Origin: DTU015 sp964406505
Lineage (GTDB): Bacteria > Bacillota > Sulfobacillia > Fermentithermobacillales > Fermentithermobacillaceae
Assembly (NCBI GenBank): GCA_964406505.1
Contig: CAYORX010000005.1
Location: 1-64,000, forward strand
Direction: 5' to 3'
DNA: 64,000 nucleotides
Shown here: positions 45,292-55,246 of the stretch, piece after piece
Position numbering within the stretch: the first letter of the stretch is position 1
How the letters are laid out: each line of letters opens with the position of its first letter
Program-made: the position numbers and the translations under genes
Notes under the pieces: generated by a model
Database searches by the model: none
Told to the model about the DNA's origin: nothing
What the model saw: only the letters and a program-made list of their open reading frames with translations

Positions 45292-45320
45292 TTGTAGGTT
45301 CCATTTCACTATGTTATACT
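45292..45320 (+). promoter_or_regulatory. Candidate sigma-A promoter for the PLP-enzyme unit
   Basis: TTGTAG (45292-45297) and TATACT (45315-45320) are 17 bases apart, about 35 bases upstream of the first start codon, which has its own AGGAG site at 45341-45345. Confidence 0.55.
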
Positions 45321-45354
45321 AAACTTACTCATCCGTGATGAGGAGTGAATTATT

Positions 45355-45810
45355 TTGTTAAACACTGACCCTTACACACGGAAACTTGTTAACAAAAACT
45401 TCTACGCGCAAAGAACCGATCTTTTAGCAAAAGTCGTTGCGGTTCTGCGGGGCAATCTCGACAACCGCAACTTAGAACTTATTCCTCAGCCCTCCCGAGC
45501 CATAAAACAAGGTGAAATTCACGAACTAATCGTCACAGACGAAAACGCAATTCCCGGCTGTCAAGTCAAAAAGATTGCGTATATCGCTTTTGTAGAATTT
45601 CTCAACGGCGGGGTCTTGCTACACAAAGATACCGTTCTAACTGAAAAAGGGCATCTGGGTACTTTAGCCGGTTACGACATGTCTCATTTTCCCAATCACA
45701 TGAACATAGTGCTTCAAGGAAAACTTGAGTCAGGCGAAGACAAGGGATTAACCGTTGGTGCCCCGGTAGTTTTTCAGGCGCACACAAACGCTCAACCTGC
45801 AAATAAATAA
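45355..45810 (+). CDS. Small protein of unknown function paired with a PLP enzyme
   Basis: I do not recognise this 151-residue protein with certainty. It has no signal or membrane segment. The central 80 residues look like a beta-rich barrel: KQGEIHELIVTDENAIPG, VKKIAYIAFVEFLNGGVLL, LGTLAGYDMSHFPNHMNIVL. The Gly/His content and absence of cysteines apart from one (GCQVKK) argue against a metal cluster. It starts at TTG 45355 behind AGGAG and ends 12 bases before the PLP-enzyme gene, so the two are surely co-transcribed. It may be an accessory or regulatory subunit. Confidence 0.7.
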   Translation: MLNTDPYTRKLVNKNFYAQRTDLLAKVVAVLRGNLDNRNLELIPQPSRAIKQGEIHELIVTDENAIPGCQVKKIAYIAFVEFLNGGVLLHKDTVLTEKGHLGTLAGYDMSHFPNHMNIVLQGKLESGEDKGLTVGAPVVFQAHTNAQPANK

Positions 45811-45821
45811 GTCGAGAAAGG

Positions 45822-47297
45822 ATGGGAACAGATCTGATGTCAAAATTCAAGTATAAATTTCAAATGTACAGTCATTTGCAACAGAAAACCCAGGAAATTT
45901 ATGCAGAAGCTCGCGAAGCGGCAAAAGATTTAGGTATAACAAAACATAAAGGGCAAATAGGCCTAACCGGTGCTATCTCAGGTTGTCCAGCACCGATTAG
46001 AAAGAATGTGCTAAACGCTATCAACGAAGGGGAACGAAAAATAATACCTCTTGCGCGATTGGTCGATGAAATAAGAGAAATTGTAAAAGATGTTTACGGT
46101 GACGAATATGACGCGTGTCCGGTAAGCACTTGCGAAGGTGGCCTATGGGTTGCTTTTGATGCATTGTTTTCGCCTCCTCTTACAGGACGCGGTGACAAAT
46201 ATCGAAGCAGGTACATAGTACCTTACGAAAAGCACATGCATCACCAAGCAGGTTACGGCAGGCCTGTGCCACCAAAATACAAAGAAATACTTGCGGAAAG
46301 AGGCGCTACTGCAGGAGAACTTGGTTTCTCGGGCAAACGCTTGGACAATCTAGACGTGGTTATCGTACCGCTTGAAGGCGGCCAATACCCTAATCATGGT
46401 ATTAACTACCACCCGGTTCCTTTGCTTACTAATGTGGATCCTGAAGCTTCGTTAGAAGTTATCGCCGCAACTGCGGAAGTTCATGCACCTTATTTGGCAG
46501 GGTTTTCATCTTTAGGCTATGATACTCCCGGTTACGGTTATGGAATAAAAGATGAGTCAGGCGTTCCAATCCTACAAAAGGGTCTCGCTGAACTTGCAAA
46601 AGAATTTGACGTGCCTTACGTCGTTGACAATGCATGGGCACTTCCATTCGTTGGCCATGATCCCAGAAAATCAGGCGCTGACCTCCTTATCTACAGCATG
46701 GATAAAGCATCAGGCTCAGGCACATCCGGTCTTATCATCGGTCGTGAAGACGTAATGGTGCCCATAAGGCGCGCTCTAGGCATGCACGGCGATAGATATG
46801 GCACCACATCGTCATACGGAAAAGCCGCATATGTAATTCTTGATCCAGGCAAAGAAGCCCTGTTAACCCAAGTCCAAGTACTCAAAGATCTGAGAGACAA
46901 TCCCGAAATCTACACTAGGCAAGTTGACCAGCTATACGATATTGTCGTTTCTGAATTTGAAAATGCCCATCCGAAACTAAAAGAAGGACTTCGGTTTACC
47001 AAATCTTACAACTCGTCTACTGTAGAGATCAATTACGAAGACACTTGGAAAAACGGTATGGGATTCCCAATTTTCTCAATTGAAGATATGTACGCAAACT
47101 CTCACCTACTTCAAGCGGGGTGCGGCCAGATGGGCATTATCGCAACCATAGCTTATGACGGAAACATTTTTGTTTCTCCAGGCCAAGGCACTTCGGACGA
47201 AGAAGGAAATCTTGTTGAAGAAAAAATGCGGGCTACGATTAAGGGGCTAGCCGCATTAATGAATATCGTGGGACGATATTCAGGGTTTTTAAGCTAA
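45822..47297 (+). CDS. Fold-type I PLP-dependent enzyme of unknown substrate
   Basis: This 491-residue protein has an aminotransferase/beta-eliminating-lyase-like layout: VSTCEGGLWVAFDALF (cofactor phosphate loop region), FDVPYVVDNAWALPFVG (Asp that pairs with the PLP nitrogen) and LLIYSMDKASGSGTSGLI (likely Schiff-base Lys in MDK). The rich Gly/His segment HMHHQAGYGRPVPPKYKE and the Tyr/Gly-rich LGYDTPGYGYGI are unusual and may shape the active site. It is not GcvP, GlyA, Kbl or NifS. Starts at 45822 and 45837 are both possible; the GAGAAAGG site is too close to the first and rather far from the second. A strong terminator follows. Confidence 0.78.
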   Translation: MGTDLMSKFKYKFQMYSHLQQKTQEIYAEAREAAKDLGITKHKGQIGLTGAISGCPAPIRKNVLNAINEGERKIIPLARLVDEIREIVKDVYGDEYDACPVSTCEGGLWVAFDALFSPPLTGRGDKYRSRYIVPYEKHMHHQAGYGRPVPPKYKEILAERGATAGELGFSGKRLDNLDVVIVPLEGGQYPNHGINYHPVPLLTNVDPEASLEVIAATAEVHAPYLAGFSSLGYDTPGYGYGIKDESGVPILQKGLAELAKEFDVPYVVDNAWALPFVGHDPRKSGADLLIYSMDKASGSGTSGLIIGREDVMVPIRRALGMHGDRYGTTSSYGKAAYVILDPGKEALLTQVQVLKDLRDNPEIYTRQVDQLYDIVVSEFENAHPKLKEGLRFTKSYNSSTVEINYEDTWKNGMGFPIFSIEDMYANSHLLQAGCGQMGIIATIAYDGNIFVSPGQGTSDEEGNLVEEKMRATIKGLAALMNIVGRYSGFLS

Positions 47298-47325
47298 AGT
47301 TTTAAAAATCTGTTAACTTGTATTC

Positions 47326-47371
47326 GTGAAAACGAGAGACAAACATTTAAGCATCTGTCTCTCGTTTTCAC
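47326..47371. terminator. Bidirectional intrinsic terminator, 16-bp stem
   Basis: GTGAAAACGAGAGACA (47326-47341) and its exact complement (47356-47371) form a stem whose core CGAGAGACA is followed by TTTTCAC on both strands. It serves the PLP unit and the convergent ABC permease, overlapping the latter's stop codon. Confidence 0.85.
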
Positions 47372-49104
47372 AACCTTACGTAAGCACTTTCAGAGGCCTG
47401 TTCAAGCATAAGTATAAACGCGTAAGACGATACAGCTAAGAAAAACCCCATCATTGCATAAAGTGGTATAACTGACATGCCAAAAAGATAAAAACCTCTT
47501 AAAATAATACCTAATAAACCCAGATACAGCATGGAAAACAACCAAGCAACCAATGTTTGAAAGTTACCCTTCATAGCTTGTTGTGGATCGGACCACTTAA
47601 GCTTCGGATTGCGCAAATCATTTAAAAGACAAATTGCACCTGTCGGAAGCGAAATCATAATTCCCAAAATCACAAGCAACAACCATTGAATCAAGTTAAG
47701 ATCCAATAACCAAATACTCGCCACAGTTATGATCGCGAGTTGGACGAAAGCAAAAAGCATACTATACGTAAGTTTTGCAAACACTTGCGTTTTGGGGGAA
47801 ATTGGAATCATTTTGCTGAACCAAAACATTTGTCCCTCTCGAGATACGGCAGTTGATGCAATTTGGTTTAAGCCGATGAACATGCCATGGATAAATACAA
47901 CTACTATCACTGCTACATGTTTAGCTTCAGCCGCTATTGCCATCTCCAAAAAAGGAACTAGTTCTTTTGCACCGCTCAGATATACCGGAACTGCCATAAT
48001 AGGCAATATCAATAAATTTAGTAACGATGTAAGTAAAAAGACAGGCGTTCGTACTAGTAATCGATGCTCTTTAAGTATGAGCGATAACATTGGAGACTTA
48101 GCATCACTAAGAATGCGCGAAAATTTTTCTAACCTTTTTGATAAAACTTTTTTGTATGATGCGTTTTTCTCTGCCGCAATTCCACCGAAAAACCAACGCT
48201 GTGACAATGCAACCACGAAGACAAGCAAAACCAACGACACCGCAGTATAAAGGAACAAGCTAAATAGTTTTATTCCTAAGGTTTTGCCTGTCAACGTCCA
48301 TGCCGCCCAGTTTAGAATCGGATAATACCCGGCCGCAGCGCTAACCAATCCGTCCCTTTCCATTAGCTTAATTACAAGGTTTTCTACATCATAACGAGCA
48401 AAACTCGTATTTAGGTATTGAAAACTCATCATCAGTACAAAAACCAAAAGCCCAAGAAGAACCCTCAATAAATCCCTTTTGCGTGCGCCCGCAGTAACTT
48501 TCATTATGGGGATTGTAAACAATAAGCTAAATGCTAAAGGTATTGCCGGGATAAGTATAAATACCGGTAAGGCTAAAAACCAATAAGGCACTTGACCTAA
48601 ATTAATTCCTAAAGTAATCAGGAAAGGAGCGACCAGAAAGAAAACGCCAATTAACTGGCCTATATATACTACAAATATTTTTGCCCCCATGATTTGCCAC
48701 GCGGTAAGCGGAAATGCCTGTAACGCTTCTAAATCATTGCTGTAATAAAGCGTCGATATTAAGTGACTTAATCCAAGAAATATTACGAGCAATTGGGAGA
48801 TCATCACTGCAATCACTACAACTAATCCAGGCTGATTAGCCGTTATAAGCGTTTTTGCCAGAGTATCGGCGAATTTGAAAAGCATCAGGCTAAAAGGAAT
48901 GAAAGCCAAAAACATGAGTACTAAGTAAAGGTAAACGTACTTACGCTTGCCTTCTCCTAATCCGATATTCTCCGAAAGTTTCGAAATGTTGTATCCGGAC
49001 TTGAACTGCATTTTTAAAAGTGCCCTAAATGACCCTCGTGTCCCTTTACTTAACAAACCGTCTATGTGCATATTCATGGCAGGCCTCTTTTCGCCACTAG
49101 TCAT
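47368..49104 (-). CDS. ABC transporter permease (large, about 12 membrane segments)
   Basis: This 578-residue polytopic protein has hydrophobic segments spaced through its whole length (for example LVLMFLAFIPFSLMLF, VVVIAVMISQLLVIFLGL, WLLLVILGIMISL). A cytoplasmic loop around residues 320-350 carries the lysine-rich KNASYKKVLSKRLEKFS. It resembles ABC-2-type export permeases. The substrate is unknown. Its ATG at 49104 overlaps the ATPase stop as ATGA; an ATG at 49077 with AAGAGG upstream may be the main start. Confidence 0.85.
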   Translation of the reverse strand: MTSGEKRPAMNMHIDGLLSKGTRGSFRALLKMQFKSGYNISKLSENIGLGEGKRKYVYLYLVLMFLAFIPFSLMLFKFADTLAKTLITANQPGLVVVIAVMISQLLVIFLGLSHLISTLYYSNDLEALQAFPLTAWQIMGAKIFVVYIGQLIGVFFLVAPFLITLGINLGQVPYWFLALPVFILIPAIPLAFSLLFTIPIMKVTAGARKRDLLRVLLGLLVFVLMMSFQYLNTSFARYDVENLVIKLMERDGLVSAAAGYYPILNWAAWTLTGKTLGIKLFSLFLYTAVSLVLLVFVVALSQRWFFGGIAAEKNASYKKVLSKRLEKFSRILSDAKSPMLSLILKEHRLLVRTPVFLLTSLLNLLILPIMAVPVYLSGAKELVPFLEMAIAAEAKHVAVIVVVFIHGMFIGLNQIASTAVSREGQMFWFSKMIPISPKTQVFAKLTYSMLFAFVQLAIITVASIWLLDLNLIQWLLLVILGIMISLPTGAICLLNDLRNPKLKWSDPQQAMKGNFQTLVAWLFSMLYLGLLGIILRGFYLFGMSVIPLYAMMGFFLAVSSYAFILMLEQASESAYVRL

Positions 49105-49865
49105 TTTACCAGAAAATCTAACTGCTCTTTAGAAAGTTCCGCTTCGGTAATCTCTAAAAATATTTGTTCTAAAGATTTATCTGCTTCCTGGATAAAGAGT
49201 TTTTTCATTTCTTCTACAGTATTTACCGCTACAAGTTCACCTTTATGAATTATACCAACACGATCACACAATCTTTCTGCTACTTCCAAAACATGAGTAG
49301 AAAAGAATACCGTCCCGCCACCGCTAACATGAGACCGCATAAGTTGTTTGAGCAAAAACGAAGATCGTGGATCAAGTCCAACCATAGGTTCATCTAAAAT
49401 CCATATAGAAGGATCGTGCACAAGGGAACCTATTATCGCTATTTTTTGGCGCATTCCCCTTGAGTAGCTGTCGATCGTATCGTTTACAGATTGCAGCATC
49501 TCGAAGTTTTCCAGCAAGTGTACAACCTTAGCTTCTCTTTGCTCACCTGGCACACCATACATATCGCATACAAAGTCTAGATATTCGGCCCCGGTGAGTT
49601 TTCCCCACAGTTCTGCTTCATCCGGAACATAACCTATTTGCTTTTTTGCCTTTATCCTTTCGGTTTTAAGGTCTATTCCTAACATCTTTATAGAACCGTA
49701 ATCTGGTTCAAGAATTCCTACCATCATCTTTATAACGGTTGTTTTACCGGCACCGTTAGGGCCTAAAAAACCAAAAATTTCACCGGGCATAACATGTAGA
49801 TCCAAACATTTTACGGCTTTCACGGTTCGCCCAAAACTTTTAGACACGTTGGAAATTCGGATCAT
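49101..49865 (-). CDS. ABC transporter ATP-binding protein
   Basis: This 254-residue ABC ATPase has Walker A LGPNGAGKTTVIKM, signature SYSRGMRQKIAII, Walker B IWILDEPMVGLDPRS and the switch His in FFSTHVLEVAE. This is the export-type (ABC-2) subfamily, matching the permease to which it is translationally coupled. AAGGTG precedes the ATG at 49865. It lies downstream of purL, about 65 bases away, and may be in a separate unit. Confidence 0.92.
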   Translation of the reverse strand: MIRISNVSKSFGRTVKAVKCLDLHVMPGEIFGFLGPNGAGKTTVIKMMVGILEPDYGSIKMLGIDLKTERIKAKKQIGYVPDEAELWGKLTGAEYLDFVCDMYGVPGEQREAKVVHLLENFEMLQSVNDTIDSYSRGMRQKIAIIGSLVHDPSIWILDEPMVGLDPRSSFLLKQLMRSHVSGGGTVFFSTHVLEVAERLCDRVGIIHKGELVAVNTVEEMKKLFIQEADKSLEQIFLEITEAELSKEQLDFLVK

Positions 49866-49929
49866 AAACCAACACCTTCTTCATTACACTATTACGATAC
49901 TTAATAATGCTACGCAAACAAACCCTACA

Positions 49930-52209
49930 TCAGTTTTCGATTTGCTCTTGAATTCCGTTAATCCATACATATTCAAGTTCCTCACAACTCAAATCGATGA
50001 TCGTAGATTCTGTACAAATTCCGCACGCTTTTATCGTAAAATTATCATGTACAACCTTTCCTATAACTGAAAAAGGAACGTTTTGCGCTTCACAAAGTTC
50101 TTTTATGGACACTTCATGTTCCGGATCAAAACTTACGATAACAGCGGGATTACTTTCCCCAAAAAGCACCGCATCAGGCCGGTGATCAGGTTCAACAATC
50201 TCACTGAGCGATCCTAAGGTAATTTCAACGCCTTTTGCGCCATTCTCGCCTTTGATACATGAGCAAGCTAAAGCAACAGCAAAACCACCGGACGATATGT
50301 TTTGGCTTGACGCAAACAATTCCTGGTGAGCACCTTCACTAAGCACTTTAAGAATGCCCTTTTCCAAAACTAAATCCGTAGGTTTGACTGCGCCAGCTAC
50401 AGTATCATGTAATACCTTTAGATATTCGCTACCTGCTAATGACTCGTTATCTCCATAAATCTTGCCTAAAAGCCCAACACTATGACCTGCTACTTTGAAT
50501 CCAACCGTAACGTGCTTATCAATATCGTCCACAAGTCCAACCATACCGATCACGGGAGTCGGATAAACAGGTTCGCCATAAGTTTCGTTATAAAGACTTA
50601 CGTTTCCTCCGGTTACGGGAATATCAAGCATTTTACATGCTTCGGCCATGCCTTCCACAGCTTCTTTAAGCTGCCAGAAAATCTCAGGTTTTTCTGGACT
50701 ACCAAAATTCAAACAGTTACTAATAGCTAAAGGTACCGCTCCCACCGAAGCTACAAAACGAGCAGTTTGAGCCACAGCCCACCGTGTGCCTACTTCAGGA
50801 TTCAAATAAACCAATCTTCCGTTACAATAAGTCGAAATCGCCAATCCTTTAGTTGTACCCTTTAGTTTTATTAATCCTGCGCCTTCTCCAAGACCATCTA
50901 CTACCTGTGGATCCTTAAAACTATCGAAGCAAGACAGTTTTACATGCCTTGAAGCTATGTTCTGTGAGGCTAAAAGTGTAATCAAAATTTGATTATAACG
51001 ATGACTGTCTAGGGCAGGTATGGGTATGGAATTGATTGGAAAACCCTCAACGCGTTCAAAATAATCCGGTTGCTTCCAATCTGGACAATATATCGGCGCT
51101 TCATTCAGTAATTTCACCGGTACTGCGGCCACTAAAACTCCCTTTTGGTAGACTTGTAGATTTCCTGAACTATTGACCTGACCTATTTCAGCTACGTTAA
51201 CTCCCCATTTGGTACCAATTTTCTTAACTATATCAACCTTGTCAGGTGAAACGGTCAACAACATACGTTCTTGGCTTTCGGACAACATAATCTCGTAAGG
51301 TGCCATTGCCTTTTCTCTGACCGGAACGTTAGAAACGTCTATTGCCATTCCTGTGCCTGCTCTAAATGCCATTTCGGCTCCCGAAGATGTAATTCCTGCG
51401 GCACCCATATCTTGAATTCCGATGATAGCACCTTTTGCCATCATCTCAAGACACGCTTCAATAAGAAGTTTGCCCATGTGAGGATCACCTACCTGCATAT
51501 CGAGCAATTCCTCATATCCACCACCGAGCTCCTCTGAGGCAAATGTGCAGCCGTGTATTCCGTCCCTACCGGTGGAATGACCAACAACCATGACTACATT
51601 ACCCTCTCCCGTTGCAAAACCTTTATGCAGGTCTTCATGGCGCAAAACGCCGGCACATAATACATTGCATAGCGGGTTATGGACATATGGTTCATCAAAT
51701 ACGATATCAGAAGCAATAGTAGGCACGTTAAGTGTATTTGAATAAGCAGCAATGCCAGACAAAGCTTCAGAAAACAAAAATAGAGCGCGCTTATCTGAAA
51801 GAGGTCCAAATCGTACGGAACTAGCTAATGCCACAGGGCGTGCGCCCATGGCTAAGATATCCCTTACAATCCCACCGACACCTGTGGCTGCACCTTCGTA
51901 AGGTTCTATGGCACAAGGATGGTTATGGGATTCTATTTTGAAAGCAACAGCTAATCCGCCGCCGATATCCACAACCCCGGCATTTTCACCTGGCCCTACT
52001 AAGATATGTGTCCCCGTTACGGGCAATCGTTTAAGCAAATTCTTTGAATGCTTATATCCGCAATGTTCCGACCACAAAACAGCTAACATGCTTAATTCGG
52101 TATAGTTAGGTTCTCGGCCTAATCTTTCCACTATTAGTTCGTATTCCTCATCCGTTAAACCCATATCCCTCCACATTCCATCTATAACTGTATTATTATG
52201 TGCACCCAT
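49930..52209 (-). CDS. purL: Phosphoribosylformylglycinamidine synthase subunit PurL
   Basis: PurL is the ATP-dependent FGAM synthase of purine synthesis, in the small form that needs PurQ and PurS. Segments SEHCGYKHSKNLLKRLP, FKIESHNHPCAIEPYEGAATGVGG and GIQDMGAAGITSS are diagnostic; about 759 aa, normal for the Gram-positive type. I choose the ATG at 52209 with GGTGGA about ten bases upstream; a GTG at 52224 is possible. It lies downstream of purB by about 55 bases. purQ and purS are not in the window. Confidence 0.96.
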   Translation of the reverse strand: MGAHNNTVIDGMWRDMGLTDEEYELIVERLGREPNYTELSMLAVLWSEHCGYKHSKNLLKRLPVTGTHILVGPGENAGVVDIGGGLAVAFKIESHNHPCAIEPYEGAATGVGGIVRDILAMGARPVALASSVRFGPLSDKRALFLFSEALSGIAAYSNTLNVPTIASDIVFDEPYVHNPLCNVLCAGVLRHEDLHKGFATGEGNVVMVVGHSTGRDGIHGCTFASEELGGGYEELLDMQVGDPHMGKLLIEACLEMMAKGAIIGIQDMGAAGITSSGAEMAFRAGTGMAIDVSNVPVREKAMAPYEIMLSESQERMLLTVSPDKVDIVKKIGTKWGVNVAEIGQVNSSGNLQVYQKGVLVAAVPVKLLNEAPIYCPDWKQPDYFERVEGFPINSIPIPALDSHRYNQILITLLASQNIASRHVKLSCFDSFKDPQVVDGLGEGAGLIKLKGTTKGLAISTYCNGRLVYLNPEVGTRWAVAQTARFVASVGAVPLAISNCLNFGSPEKPEIFWQLKEAVEGMAEACKMLDIPVTGGNVSLYNETYGEPVYPTPVIGMVGLVDDIDKHVTVGFKVAGHSVGLLGKIYGDNESLAGSEYLKVLHDTVAGAVKPTDLVLEKGILKVLSEGAHQELFASSQNISSGGFAVALACSCIKGENGAKGVEITLGSLSEIVEPDHRPDAVLFGESNPAVIVSFDPEHEVSIKELCEAQNVPFSVIGKVVHDNFTIKACGICTESTIIDLSCEELEYVWINGIQEQIEN

Positions 52210-52266
52210 AATATAGATTTCCACCCCGCTCTAGCATAAATTTTGCGTTTTGTATTAGCCCCTTAA

Positions 52267-53559
52267 TCAGATCTCTAACCTAGCAAAAACTACATCAACA
52301 TTAGCTAACGTTTTATCCAAATTGAAACAAGATTGCAATTCTTCACGGGTACAGATTTTGGAAATGAATGCATCAGATAAAACCCGCTGTTTGAAACTTG
52401 TTCCGCCTTCCCACGATGCCATGGCTAATTCTTGTACTTTGGCATACGCCTGTTCCCTAGTAATCCCCTTAGCCACAAGCAATAGCAAAATTTCTTCTGA
52501 AAATATAAGGCCACCCGTAAGGTTTAAATTCCGAAGCATATTATCAGGATAAACCTTAAGATTTTTAAGAATCCGCGTAATTCGGTTAAGAGCATAATCA
52601 ACTAAAGTCATTGAGTCAGGCAATATAATACGCTCAACACACGAATTGGAAATATCCCTTTGATCCCAAAGATTATCATTCTCAAGTGCGGTCAATGCAT
52701 AACCTCTCATTATTCGCGCCATTCCGCAAATTTGTTCAAGCCCTATAGGGTTGCGTTTATGAGGCATAGCAGAAGAGCCTTTTTGTCCTTTCCTAAAAGG
52801 CTCTTGAACTTCCTGTATCTCCGTTCGTGCGTAAGTTCGCAAATCCGTAGCTATTTTTTCCAATGTGCCTACAACTAAAGTTAATGTAGCAACACAAAAT
52901 GCATATCTATCACGTTGAATAACCTGGTTGGACACAGGAGCCGGTGTGAGTTCTAACTTTTCGCAAACATATTTTTCTACCATAGGATCTACATGGCCAT
53001 ATGAACCTACAGCACCAGAAATTTTCCCGACTGATATTTCCTGTAGCGCCATCTCAACGCGTTTTCGGTTCCTTTTCATTTGTTCATACCAAACTGCAAC
53101 AACAAGCCCGAAAGTTGTAGGCTCTGCATGTACTCCATGGGTTCGACCAACCATGGGAGTATGTTTGTACTTTAGTGCCAAATGACCTAGTACATCGATC
53201 ATTTCATCTATGCCGTCAATGACAATATTTAATGAATCGCGCATAAGTGAAGATAATGCCGTATCAATTACATCAGAAGAAGTAAGTCCGAAGTGTATAA
53301 ATTCGCCTTCCTTTCCAACAGTCTCAGCAATTTGAGTTACAAATGCAATCACATCGTGATGCACCTGAGATTCTATTTCGCTTATTCTGTTTATGTCAAT
53401 TCTAGCTTTATTTTTCACCGCATCTGCAGTACCCGCGGGGATTCTCCCTAATTTTTCCCACGCTTCGAGAGCAAATATTTCAACCTGAAGCCAACGTTGA
53501 AACTTATTTTCGTCGCTCCACAAAGCAGCCATCGGAGGTCTGGTATACCGGGAAATCAT
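52267..53559 (-). CDS. purB: Adenylosuccinate lyase
   Basis: PurB acts twice in purine synthesis, on SAICAR and adenylosuccinate, releasing fumarate. Catalytic segments are GLTSSDVIDTALS, VGRTHGVHAEPTTFG and the signature KGSSAMPHKRNPIGLEQI. The start is ATG at 53559 (430 aa), preceded by AGGAAGGAG; upstream frame to 53613 has no ribosome site. It heads the purB-purL pair and is divergent from the oxidoreductase trio. Confidence 0.96.
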   Translation of the reverse strand: MISRYTRPPMAALWSDENKFQRWLQVEIFALEAWEKLGRIPAGTADAVKNKARIDINRISEIESQVHHDVIAFVTQIAETVGKEGEFIHFGLTSSDVIDTALSSLMRDSLNIVIDGIDEMIDVLGHLALKYKHTPMVGRTHGVHAEPTTFGLVVAVWYEQMKRNRKRVEMALQEISVGKISGAVGSYGHVDPMVEKYVCEKLELTPAPVSNQVIQRDRYAFCVATLTLVVGTLEKIATDLRTYARTEIQEVQEPFRKGQKGSSAMPHKRNPIGLEQICGMARIMRGYALTALENDNLWDQRDISNSCVERIILPDSMTLVDYALNRITRILKNLKVYPDNMLRNLNLTGGLIFSEEILLLLVAKGITREQAYAKVQELAMASWEGGTSFKQRVLSDAFISKICTREELQSCFNLDKTLANVDVVFARLEI

Positions 53560-53613
53560 AACAAATTTGCTCCTTCCTATATTAAAGGCACCATAGAGTA
53601 ACTTTGCCAGCAA

Positions 53614-53782
53614 TTTTATCGCCTGTGCATACTTCTTAATGCAAACTGGTTATTTAAAATGACAAAATATATAATCCAACTAAAGGTTAACATTACGCTA
53701 GAAATATGAAAATTATTTGGGTAACGATCTGTTTCATTATAATCGCATAATCTTTAAAAATACTAGGGAGGTCATCTGACGG
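53614..53782. promoter_or_regulatory. Divergent promoter region, purB and oxidoreductase operon
   Basis: Plus strand: a perfect TATAAT at 53738-53743 with a weak TTTGGG 16 bases before it, ahead of the GGGAGG site of the oxidoreductase. Minus strand: TTGCAT and GATAAA about 18 bases apart point toward purB. I see no PurR-type box or purine riboswitch. Confidence 0.4.
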
Positions 53783-55246
53783 ATGCAATCTGAATCTATG
53801 CACGATATTATCATAATCGGTTCGGGAGTAGTGGGCAGTGCCGTTGCCCGAGAATTATCCAGGTTTAACCTTAATATTTGCGTGCTAGAAGCAGAATTAG
53901 ATGTTTGTTCCGAAACCAGTGGGCGTAATTCCGGCGTACTGCATGCCGGTTTCAACAACCAACCTGGTACACTGATGGCTAAGTATTGCGTAGAAGGTAA
54001 CTTAGAATTCGACCGGGTAGCAAAGGAATTAGATGTGCCCTTTCGACGTACGGGTAAAGTGGTAGTCGGTTTTAACCGCGATGATCGTAGACGACTCGAA
54101 ACGTTGAAAGAACAAGGTGAAACTAATGGTGTACCGGGCATGGAAATTATCGGCCGGAATCGTTTAAGACAATTGGAACCACATATCCTGGGTGAATTCG
54201 CCCTTTATTCACCTACCACTGGCATTCTCGACCCTTTCATTTATACAGTTGCATTGGCAGAAAACGCTTACCGAAATAAAGTCACTTTTAGATTCGGGAA
54301 TAAAGTACAAAACATTCTGTGGACGCATAACATGTATCAGGTTGTAACAAATCAATCTACTTATCAAGCTAAATGGGTGATAAACTGTGCTGGGCTCAAT
54401 TCGGACAAGGTTGCTCGCATGGTAAACATCGATAAATATACTATCTACCCTTGCCGCGGGGAATACTTAGTTCTTGACAAAAAGGCGGGTCAGTTTCTTA
54501 CTATGCCAGCATACCCGGTGCCAAACATCAAAGAGGGTGGGCTGGGCATCCATATTACACCAACCATCGATGGCAATGTGTTAATTGGTCCAAGCACCGA
54601 ATATATAGATCGCAACGACGACTATAAAACAACACAACAAATAATGAATTTGCTTATCGAAGATGGTAAGCGCATATTTCCTTACATCAAACACGAATAT
54701 TTCATCCGAAATTTCTCAGGCATCCGTCCCAAACTGGTCAGCGCGAAAGTAGGTGGCTATGCCGATTTCGTCATCGAAAAGCGTCCCGAAGCGCCACACT
54801 TTATCAACTTGACAGGCATTGAATCACCTGGTCTGACCGGAGCATTGCCCATTGCTAGGCGAGTGGGCAAATTGCTTAAAGATGAGATGGATCTTAAGCC
54901 CAACCCCGATTTCAATCCAATTCGTAAAGGTATCCTTCCTTTCCGCAAACAACTGCCCAAAAATCAGGCGCAGCTCATTGCGCAAGATCCCAATTACGGT
55001 GAAATTGTTTGCCGCTGTGAGACAGTCACCAAAGCTGAGATCTTAGCGGCCATCCGTAATCCTTTGGGTGTCCAAACCATGGTCGGCATCAAAAACCGCA
55101 CACGGGCGATGATGGGTCGGTGCCAAAGTGGCTACTGTCAAGCTAGAATCGCCGAACTGCTTATGGCCGAAAAAGATATTAGTGTAAACGAACTTGTTTA
55201 TGCCCGACATAATGGTCAGATGTTTTCAGGAAAGGTGAGAGAATAA
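53783..55246 (+). CDS. FAD-dependent oxidoreductase, GlpA/L-2-hydroxyglutarate oxidase-like, with C-terminal [2Fe-2S] domain
   Basis: This DAO-family flavoprotein has IIIGSGVVGSAVARELSRF for FAD binding and TSGRNSGVLHAGFNNQPG as in GlpA/LhgO enzymes. The last 100 residues are a BFD-like domain with cysteines in IVCRCETVTKAEI and GRCQSGYCQARI, enough for a [2Fe-2S] cluster. It is 487 aa. It overlaps the next gene by one base (TAATG). With its two followers it looks like an anaerobic glycerol-3-phosphate dehydrogenase in which GlpC is replaced by a DUF1667 protein. The substrate could also be another 2-hydroxyacid. GGGAGG precedes the ATG. Confidence 0.85.
   Translation: MQSESMHDIIIIGSGVVGSAVARELSRFNLNICVLEAELDVCSETSGRNSGVLHAGFNNQPGTLMAKYCVEGNLEFDRVAKELDVPFRRTGKVVVGFNRDDRRRLETLKEQGETNGVPGMEIIGRNRLRQLEPHILGEFALYSPTTGILDPFIYTVALAENAYRNKVTFRFGNKVQNILWTHNMYQVVTNQSTYQAKWVINCAGLNSDKVARMVNIDKYTIYPCRGEYLVLDKKAGQFLTMPAYPVPNIKEGGLGIHITPTIDGNVLIGPSTEYIDRNDDYKTTQQIMNLLIEDGKRIFPYIKHEYFIRNFSGIRPKLVSAKVGGYADFVIEKRPEAPHFINLTGIESPGLTGALPIARRVGKLLKDEMDLKPNPDFNPIRKGILPFRKQLPKNQAQLIAQDPNYGEIVCRCETVTKAEILAAIRNPLGVQTMVGIKNRTRAMMGRCQSGYCQARIAELLMAEKDISVNELVYARHNGQMFSGKVRE

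Noticed and set aside
45822..47297. Assignment as glycine dehydrogenase, cysteine desulfurase or SHMT
   Set aside because: Motifs around the Lys and Asp differ from all three, and true GcvPA/GcvPB and GlyA are present elsewhere in the window.
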